A stretch of DNA of 16,876 bases. Source: Amphibacillus indicireducens. Its GTDB lineage: Bacteria; Bacillota; Bacilli; Bacillales; Amphibacillaceae. A program made the position numbers and the translations under genes. Shown here piece after piece: positions 1 to 5,572 of the stretch. A model generated the notes under the pieces. That model had not been told where the DNA came from. It made no database searches and saw only the letters and a list, made by a program, of their open reading frames with translations. Where the stretch lies: contig NZ_BAABDL010000110.1 in NCBI RefSeq assembly GCF_039539605.1, positions 1 through 16,876 on the forward strand, in the 5' to 3' direction. The number at the start of each line of letters is the position of its first letter. Position 1 is the first letter of the stretch.

Positions 1-47
1 AAAAACAGCTTTTGAATGGCTTGACAGAGCCATTCAAAGCTGTTTTT
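1..47 (+). terminator. Intrinsic terminator at the left edge
   Basis: A long hairpin: AAAAACAGC at 1-9 pairs with GCTGTTTTT at 39-47, and GAATGGCT at 14-21 pairs with AGCCATTC at 28-35, with a 6-nt loop and one bulged T. The right arm ends in five T. It would end a plus-strand gene lying before the window, and the A-run at its start lets it work on the other strand too. Confidence 0.85.
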
Positions 48-420
48 GTCATTTTTAAGTGCGAAAGTCAGGAAAGAGGAGAATCGGTATCAAAGTGATG
101 AATCGATTGAGCGCTTGAATCGAATTAAAGCGCAGTGGCGTCCGAGCTTATCGACACGCCAAGCCTATCAGTTGTTTAATGATCGTGAGCAAGGGATTTT
201 TTCAGATCGCTATTCGGTTTGGTCGGGTACACTTCACACGAGCTACTATCAACCAGAAACATTGGTGGCATTATATGGAGTTGGTGCGAATCAATTACCA
301 GTAAGAATTAACTTACAACAATTTCTAAACGGAGAAACAATCCGAATTAAACGTGTAACAGGTGAGCTTAAAGCAGACACACCATTTATTAATCAACGAC
401 AGATTAAGAAAATAGACTAG
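46..420 (+). pseudogene. 5'-truncated remnant, possibly a C45/AAT-type amidohydrolase C-terminus
   Basis: An open frame of about 124 codons ends at the TAG at 418-420, inside the next hairpin. The only nominal start is a TTG at 46 buried in the T-run of the preceding terminator. The same frame has stops at 13-15 and 22-24, and no start with a fitting ribosome binding site is visible early in it. The residues look like real protein: a DESIERLNRI segment, then an SVWSGTLHTSYYQPETLVALYG segment typical of the last strands of Ntn-type hydrolases of the C45 (acyl-CoA:6-APA acyltransferase-like) family. I infer that the catalytic N-terminal half has been lost and a C-terminal piece remains. The family call rests on pattern memory only and could be wrong; the truncation is much better supported than the name. 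Confidence 0.45.
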
Positions 421-459
421 CCACATCAAAAGATCAGTTTCTCTTATGATGTGGCTAGT
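417..459. terminator. Bidirectional terminator-like hairpin between convergent genes
   Basis: CTAGCCACATCA (417-428) is perfectly complementary to TGATGTGGCTAG (447-458), giving a 12-bp stem with an 18-nt loop. The plus side is followed by a mixed TTCTAATCATTTT, and the minus side by TCTATTTTC. It lies between the remnant ending at 420 and the minus-strand gene ending at 470. The T-tracts are imperfect, so termination strength is uncertain. Confidence 0.65.
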
Positions 460-469
460 TCTAATCATT

Positions 470-1303
470 TTACAAATCAATCCCCAATTCAGCTGCTTTT
501 TTACGAATAAATGCAGTAGCTCGGTCGTATTTCTCCTCAGTATCTAAGTGCTCCATCATCAGCGGCACGTCGGGACCGAGCTTGTCCATGCCACGTAAAA
601 ATGCGTCATAATCAAGGATTCCTTCACCAGGAATAACCTCACTTAAATGTGTCGTTAATTCCGAACTTAAGGCGATATCTTTCGCATGAGCTGTTTTTGT
701 GTATGGTGCTAATTTTTCGAAAAATTCTTCGATTAATTTACCATTTTGATAGACCTTTCTTGGGCTGTTCAGCATATTAACTGGGTCAAAGTGAACAGCA
801 AATTGTGGACGATCAATTGCTTTAATTAATTTTAAATATTGTTCTGTATCATCAGGAAGCGCCCATGGCATCATTTCGAGTGCGTAAAAAGTGTGTTGTG
901 GATTAACCTCATCAATGATTTCCTGAACGGTTTCAACGATTAAATCAAATGTTGCTTGTGAAAAATTGTCTGGATGCGGGGAATCCCACTTATCCCCTCG
1001 GGAACCAGAAATGTTGACACACACACCGGCTCGAACTTTGTCTGCCAGTCTGAGTTGATTTTTACAATGTTCAATGGCTTTTTTCCGAATCTCTGGATCC
1101 GGGCTGATCGGGTTTGACCATGCACCAACTTCTGCAATCACGATATCCGCCTCTTCAGCTGCTTTTTGATAACTGTTTATCTCTGCTTCGCTTGCCGTAT
1201 GATCAACCGGAAAAACAGCTGCGCGATAATTTTTCTCTGTTAATTTTTTCACCCATTTTTCAGGTGTAATCTTTTCGATAAAAACTTGTCCACCTAAACG
1301 CAT
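470..1303 (-). CDS. Sugar phosphate isomerase/epimerase (xylose-isomerase-like TIM barrel)
   Basis: A 277-residue protein of the AP-endonuclease-2/xylose-isomerase-like TIM-barrel superfamily, whose members isomerise or epimerise sugars with a divalent metal. The likely metal ligands are in the expected order at strand ends: Glu143 (ALEMMPW), Asp173 (HFDPVNM), His206 (AHAKD) and Glu251 (LMMEHL). Length is typical and there is no signal peptide, so it is cytoplasmic. The ATG at 1303 is preceded by AAAGGAGCG at good spacing. It is divergent from the GH43 xylosidase, and a cre-like site lies just downstream of a TATAAT -10 box, so CcpA repression is likely. The shared, catabolite-controlled intergenic region suggests a role in pentose or uronate metabolism. 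The exact substrate cannot be read from the sequence. Confidence 0.85.
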   Translation of the reverse strand: MRLGGQVFIEKITPEKWVKKLTEKNYRAAVFPVDHTASEAEINSYQKAAEEADIVIAEVGAWSNPISPDPEIRKKAIEHCKNQLRLADKVRAGVCVNISGSRGDKWDSPHPDNFSQATFDLIVETVQEIIDEVNPQHTFYALEMMPWALPDDTEQYLKLIKAIDRPQFAVHFDPVNMLNSPRKVYQNGKLIEEFFEKLAPYTKTAHAKDIALSSELTTHLSEVIPGEGILDYDAFLRGMDKLGPDVPLMMEHLDTEEKYDRATAFIRKKAAELGIDL

Positions 1304-1329
1304 AAAATCGCTCCTTTTATAATCAACTA

Positions 1330-1343
1330 TGATAGCGCTTACC
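1330..1343 (-). promoter_or_regulatory. cre-like CcpA site at the isomerase promoter
   Basis: Read on the minus strand, GGTAAGCGCTATCA matches the cre consensus TGWAANCGNTNWCA at all but the first base. It begins 7 bases downstream of the TATAAT box (1351-1356, minus), so it covers the probable transcription start, a typical repressing position. The -35 region is poor (no TTGACA-like hexamer at 16-18 bp). Confidence 0.65.
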
Positions 1344-1350
1344 CTTATAT

Positions 1351-1356
1351 ATTATA
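1351..1356 (-). promoter_or_regulatory. -10 box of the isomerase gene
   Basis: A perfect TATAAT on the minus strand, 48 bases before the start codon, with no good -35 hexamer. It lies immediately upstream of the cre-like site. Confidence 0.5.
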
Positions 1357-1413
1357 GCGTATTTCAGATCTACAAATCGAATAATATGAATAGAATGAGA
1401 TTTTTTAAGTGAT

Positions 1414-1427
1414 TGAAACCGTTTTCT
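1414..1427 (+). promoter_or_regulatory. cre-like CcpA site upstream of the GH43 gene
   Basis: TGAAACCGTTTTCT matches TGWAANCGNTNWCA except for the last base and fits the looser WTGNAANCGNWNNCW form fully. A TATAAA at 1448-1453 may be the -10 box; the site would then lie at or just above the -35 region. This predicts repression of the xylosidase in the presence of preferred sugars. Confidence 0.7.
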
Positions 1428-1527
1428 ATAGTTTATTAGGAAAAGTGTATAAAATCGAGGTTTATGTTCATTTGGAATATGGCTAAACTTAAAGTAGATG
1501 ATAGGATAAGCAGAGGAGTTGGAGATT

Positions 1528-3087
1528 ATGCAATACGAAAACCCAGTGATTAAGGGTTTCTATCCTGATCCTAGTATTGTTAGAGTGGATGAAACCAATT
1601 ATTATATGGCAACAAGTTCATTTGAATATTTCCCAGGCGTTCCTATTTTTCATAGTGTTGATCTTGTTAATTGGAACCAGATTGGGCATGCTTTAACACG
1701 TAAGAAACAGCTTGACTTATCAAACAGTCCAAGCTCTTCAGGGATTTATGCACCAACTTTACGTTACCATGACGGTACTTTTTATTTAATTACAACAGAT
1801 GTACGTGGCATTGGGAACTTTTATGTCACAGCACAGGATCCACGTGGCCCGTGGTCTGATCCGATCAAAATTACGCATGGAAATATTGATCCATCATTAT
1901 TATTTGATGAGGACGGTAAAGTTTATGTGACCGTTCAAAATGGAGCTGGACTTGATTCACACGTGATTCAATACGAAATTGATCCGCAAACAGGTGAGAC
2001 CTTAACGGAACCGGTCAAAATTTTTGACGGAGATGGTGGGGAGTGGACAGAAGCGCCACATCTCTATAATATTCATGATTTATATTATTTATTGTGTGCA
2101 AGTGGTGGTACGGGATCGAACCATCGCGCGATTATTGCTCGAAGTGATCAGCCGTATGGTCCGTTTGAGTTGTGTGACGAGCCAATTTTAACTCATAATC
2201 AATTACCTGATCATCCGATTCAAGCACTAGGTCATGCCGATATTGTTGAAGACAGTGTTGGGAATTGGTGGGCTGTTTTTCTGGCGACTCGTCCAGTTCA
2301 GGGGAAATACACAATTTTCGGTCGGGAAACTTTTTTAGCTCCGATTACTTGGTCTGAGGATGGTTGGCCAATGATTGACTCGAATGTTGGAACAGTTAAT
2401 CAGCTAATGGAATCACCAAATTTAACGGCAACGAATATTGGTAAAGCAAGTGGATTTTTCACTGATTTTACCGAACGTAAAATTTTATCTAAGTGGTCTT
2501 ATTTACGTTATCGCAAGGAAGATGCATACTTATTGCTCTGTAGCCGTAACGGTTGGCTTCGATTAGATGGGAACAAAGATACTCTCGATGATCCGCTTGG
2601 TATTCCTGCATTTTTGGTTGTGCCACAAACTGATATAGACATTGACGTATCAACTGAGATTTTATTTTTACCAGAACAGGATCAAGAAGAGGCTGGACTT
2701 GTCGCGCGTTTAAACGAACGTGCCCATTATGATCTGGTGATTAAACGGATCAAAGGTGAACGTTATCTGATCGCACGGCAAACCATTGGTGGTGACTCAG
2801 TTGTGTTGGAGAGTGTGCCGATCAATGCTGAAAATATTAAATTAAAATTTTCGATTGATCAAGATGATTATTACTTTTGGTATCAGGAAAAAGATCAGCA
2901 GTGGATTCAGTTAGCTAAAAGTCCACTTAAATATTTGTCTGTTGAATTAAATGGTGGTACTGGTGGAGTTTTTACTGGTGTAATGTTGGGGTTATACGCA
3001 ACGGGAAATGGGCAAGATAGCACAACACCCGCCTACTTCGATTGGTTTAAAATTGAACCGCAACAAAAAATGAATCATAAAAGGTAG
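1528..3087 (+). CDS. GH43 beta-xylosidase (possibly also alpha-L-arabinofuranosidase)
   Basis: A 519-residue glycoside hydrolase of family 43 that removes xylose (or arabinose) from xylo-oligosaccharides. The five-bladed propeller is at about 4-300, followed by a C-terminal beta-sandwich at about 310-510 of the kind found in XynB-type enzymes. The catalytic residues are visible: base Asp14 (GFYPDPS), pKa-modulating Asp121 (GNIDPSLLFD) and acid Glu175 (WTEAPHLY). There is no signal peptide, so it acts in the cytoplasm on imported oligosaccharides. I chose the ATG at 1528 (MQYENP) rather than the upstream in-frame TTG at 1519, because AGAGGAG at 1512-1518 is too close to the TTG. It is divergent from the isomerase gene and preceded by a cre-like site. 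The stop codon lies inside the downstream terminator stem. Confidence 0.93.
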   Translation: MQYENPVIKGFYPDPSIVRVDETNYYMATSSFEYFPGVPIFHSVDLVNWNQIGHALTRKKQLDLSNSPSSSGIYAPTLRYHDGTFYLITTDVRGIGNFYVTAQDPRGPWSDPIKITHGNIDPSLLFDEDGKVYVTVQNGAGLDSHVIQYEIDPQTGETLTEPVKIFDGDGGEWTEAPHLYNIHDLYYLLCASGGTGSNHRAIIARSDQPYGPFELCDEPILTHNQLPDHPIQALGHADIVEDSVGNWWAVFLATRPVQGKYTIFGRETFLAPITWSEDGWPMIDSNVGTVNQLMESPNLTATNIGKASGFFTDFTERKILSKWSYLRYRKEDAYLLLCSRNGWLRLDGNKDTLDDPLGIPAFLVVPQTDIDIDVSTEILFLPEQDQEEAGLVARLNERAHYDLVIKRIKGERYLIARQTIGGDSVVLESVPINAENIKLKFSIDQDDYYFWYQEKDQQWIQLAKSPLKYLSVELNGGTGGVFTGVMLGLYATGNGQDSTTPAYFDWFKIEPQQKMNHKR

Positions 3088-3116
3088 CTGGGGATTTGTT
3101 CACCAGCTACCTTTTT
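3079..3116. terminator. Bidirectional intrinsic terminator
   Basis: AAAAGGTAGCTGG (3079-3091) pairs perfectly with CCAGCTACCTTTT (3103-3115) across an 11-nt loop. A T-run follows on the plus strand, and an equivalent T-run exists on the minus strand. It serves the convergent GH43 and VLRF1-like genes, and the GH43 TAG (3085-3087) is part of the stem. Confidence 0.92.
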
Positions 3117-3129
3117 AGATTGTCTTCGC

Positions 3130-3942
3130 TTATTTTGTTATCCACTTAATGACTTCAGCTTCTTTTTTATCAAGCATATTTTTATTAATAAAGTGATTGA
3201 TTGGCTTTGTCATTGTTTGAGACAAGTCATGTGTCTCATCTTGATTACCAACCATGTAAATGTGTTGCCAATCACGATCTTTCGCAAATTTATCAAGCTT
3301 ACTTGCAATCCTTTTATACCAGCGGTGACGATTCGCTTCAAAGCGTTTGTTGAATTGTTCACGCTTCACACTCGTCCCACTTGCACTAACGGTTGATTGG
3401 GCATAATGAGGGCCGGTATGTTTTTTCCAATCTTCCGTATCCAGGTCTAGTTCAAAATAACTTGTGGCCAGTTGACGACCAAGCTCCGTTTCAATGATTT
3501 TAATCGCTTCTCGCTGAGTCAAAATAATGCCTGACTTTGGATAAGTTTGACTAAGATCAATTAATTGATCAACTTTCGCAATTTCTTCCCAATAAAGTTC
3601 TGTTTCAACAGGCACTTGAAGAATTTCTGCGACCCAAGTCGTTTCATCAGGCGTTGCAAAAATAATCACACTTTTTTGGAGTTGTAATTCATTTTCAGCA
3701 AAAAATTTCTTAACCCTATCTTTAACTTTACAAAAGTTATCAAGCTCAGCTTTATCGCCGTCTTCTTCTAAATACTGTTCAAATCGTTGCAAAGCATTTT
3801 TTAAATGAATCCGCCACTCGCCACCTTGCTGATCAGGATCAGCCGGATCTGTGTTTAAGTACATCGTAAAGACACGTTCTGGTTTCTCTAAATAAATACT
3901 TTCCAAGCGTTTGATTTCTTTATTGATATCCATTCGTCGCAT
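3130..3942 (-). CDS. VLRF1/baeRF-like protein (eRF1-related release factor fold)
   Basis: A 270-residue soluble protein resembling Firmicute proteins annotated as VLRF1-family or bacterial aeRF1-type release factors. These are related to the eukaryotic Vms1/ANKZF1 peptidyl-tRNA hydrolases of ribosome rescue. The supporting pattern is an N-terminal FTMYLNTDPADPDQQGGEWRIHLKN block (25-49), an alpha/beta core, then a loop rich in small residues, SASGTSVKREQF (186-197), where family members carry the GGQ-like catalytic loop, followed by a basic helix (NKRFEANRHRWYKR). I see no clean GGQ, only Gly189 and Gln196, so hydrolytic activity is uncertain. The start is ambiguous: AAAGGAG lies 3 nt before the ATG at 3942 and 12 nt before an in-frame ATG at 3933. 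It stands alone, convergent with GH43. The family call is from memory. Confidence 0.6.
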   Translation of the reverse strand: MRRMDINKEIKRLESIYLEKPERVFTMYLNTDPADPDQQGGEWRIHLKNALQRFEQYLEEDGDKAELDNFCKVKDRVKKFFAENELQLQKSVIIFATPDETTWVAEILQVPVETELYWEEIAKVDQLIDLSQTYPKSGIILTQREAIKIIETELGRQLATSYFELDLDTEDWKKHTGPHYAQSTVSASGTSVKREQFNKRFEANRHRWYKRIASKLDKFAKDRDWQHIYMVGNQDETHDLSQTMTKPINHFINKNMLDKKEAEVIKWITK

Positions 3943-3955
3943 CGGCTCCTTTTGT

Positions 3956-3989
3956 GATTTAGGATTATACTAAATGTGTAGCCTAAATC
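3956..3989 (-). promoter_or_regulatory. Promoter -10 enclosed by an inverted repeat, upstream of the VLRF1-like gene
   Basis: GATTTAGG (3956-3963) and CCTAAATC (3982-3989) are perfect 8-bp inverted arms 18 nt apart. Between them, on the minus strand, lies a perfect TATAAT (plus ATTATA near 3964-3969) with no clear -35. The layout resembles an operator around a promoter or a weak leader hairpin; which one cannot be told. Confidence 0.4.
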
Positions 3990-4048
3990 ATTATCCATTA
4001 AACATCAATTAAACAATTGAAGAATAAATAGTTATAAGGATGCACAGC

Positions 4049-4600
4049 TCAATTTAAATACATGCAATCAAAACTCCTTAAAACAGTTAACATACTGTAT
4101 TTTGCAAATCCCTGTGTAGCTATGTATGGATTTAAACCGAGTGCAAACTGGATTGTGATCGCCTCGAGAATGACAATTTTAATGTAATCCCAGGCATAGT
4201 CGATCGTTCGATCACTAGCCCCAAATAAGTAAAGCAAATCCTTCCCGAAAATTAAAAAGATCGTAGTTAGTAGGACTGACAACGCGATTAATAATGCAAT
4301 ACTATTGCCGAGAATTTTTTCAGCTTCATCACGTTTACCTTCACCAAGCTTGATCGCTGCTTGCGGCGCACCGCCCATCCCGACAAGTGAACTAAAAGCC
4401 ATGATGATCATGAAGATCGGAAAGCCAACGCCAACCCCAGTTAAAGCATCAGCCCCGATATCTGGAATCCTTCCGATGTAAATCCGATCGACGATATTGT
4501 AAAGCATATTGACAAGCTGCGCAAAAATATTAGGGATTGCGAGCGTGAATAAAAGCTTGCCGACAGGTGCTGTGGCAAGACGATTTGTTGATGTATCCAA
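4049..4600 (-). pseudogene. 3'-truncated MATE-family efflux transporter
   Basis: The first 174 residues are a clear MATE (multidrug and toxic compound extrusion) transporter N-terminus. TM1 carries the PNIFAQLVNMLYNIVDRIYIG signature, further segments are at about 65-90, 100-120 and 140-155, and it ends at GLNPYIATQGFAKYSMLTVL. Family members have about 450 residues and 12 helices. Here homology stops near position 4078 and nine unrelated residues follow before a stop. The 5' end is intact: a TTG start at 4600, AAGGAGGAG at ideal spacing, and an extended -10 (TGCTAGAAT) upstream. It may therefore still be transcribed, but a protein with roughly four or five helices should not function. The neighbouring acsA is also broken, so this is a decayed region. 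Confidence 0.85.
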
Positions 4601-4668
4601 TTAATCTCCTCCTTAATTATATTCTAGCATAATTCACAATATAAAGCCGACTATCTAATCGTGCATTC

Positions 4669-5535
4669 ATGTTTTTTCATGTGTGGAATGGCATATTCGA
4701 CCGTTTTAAAGTCAATATTTGGTACAGCGCACCGACTGCTTTTCGGTTATTAAAAGCAAAAGGAGACTTATATAAAAACTATGATCTATCATCATTAAGG
4801 CATGTTTTAAGTGTTGGTGAACCACTCAATCCAGAAGTCATCTTTTGGGCAGATCAGCAGTTAAACTTGAGGATTCATGACACGTGGTGGATGACGGAAA
4901 CGGGTGGTCATTTAATTGTTAATCTTCCAGCGGAAAAAATTATACCTGGTTCGATGGGGCGTGCTTTTCCAGGCATAACAATTGCGATTTTAGATGATGA
5001 TGGAGAAGAGTTACCTAGAGGCGAGGTTGGTCAATTAGCAATTAAAGCTCCTTGGCCAGGATTGATGAAAGCAATTTGGAATAATCAAGCGAAGTATGAA
5101 CAATATTTTAACTATCCCGGCTGGTACGTGTCAGGTGATCTCGCATATCAAGATCAGGAAGGTTATATTTTCTTCCAAGGTCGTCAGGATGATATGATTA
5201 ATTCACAAGGTGAGCGGATTGGACCATTTGAAGTTGAGAGTTCGTTAATTGAGCACCCAGCCGTTGAAGAGGCAGGTGTGATTGGAAAACCGGATCCGGT
5301 TAGAGGTGAGATTGTCAAAGCGTTTATTACGTTAAAGCCAGGTTATTTTAATACCGAAGAATTATTAGAAGAAATTCGATTACACGTGAAAAAAAATCTA
5401 GCAGCACATGCATATCCACGGGAGATTGAAGTTGTTGATAGCCTGCCAAAAACAAAAATATCTGGTAAAATCCTCAGACGTGAACTGAAACAGCAAGAGA
5501 TTGAGAAACTTAACTATAAAACCCTCAGTATTTAA
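4669..5535 (+). pseudogene. acsA: 5'-truncated acetyl-CoA synthetase (acsA remnant)
   Basis: The 288-codon frame matches the C-terminal half of AMP-forming acetyl-CoA synthetase (about 570 residues in Bacillus). It begins around WNGIFDRFKVNIWYSAPTAF (6-25), then SLRHVLSVGEPLNPEV, the adenylate-binding DTWWMTETGG motif (71-80), GWYVSGDLAYQDQEGY (151-166) and GERIGPFEVES (181-191). The C-terminal lysine motif PKTKISGKILRR has one residue more than the usual PKTRSGK. The N-terminal half, including the phosphate-binding YTSGSTG-type loop, is missing, so the product cannot make acetyl-AMP. No ribosome binding site precedes the nominal ATG at 4669. Few codons look damaged, which suggests a recent truncation. 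It ends at an intact bidirectional terminator. Confidence 0.88.
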
Positions 5536-5538
5536 TAA

Positions 5539-5572
5539 AAAAACCGAGTAGCCCCTGAGCTACTCGGTTTTT
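5539..5572. terminator. Bidirectional intrinsic terminator
   Basis: AAAAACCGAGTAGC (5539-5552) pairs with GCTACTCGGTTTTT (5559-5572) over a 6-nt loop. Each strand ends in a T-run. It lies between the acsA remnant and the convergent GGDEF/EAL gene, and the GAGTAG that ends the latter is part of the stem. Confidence 0.93.
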
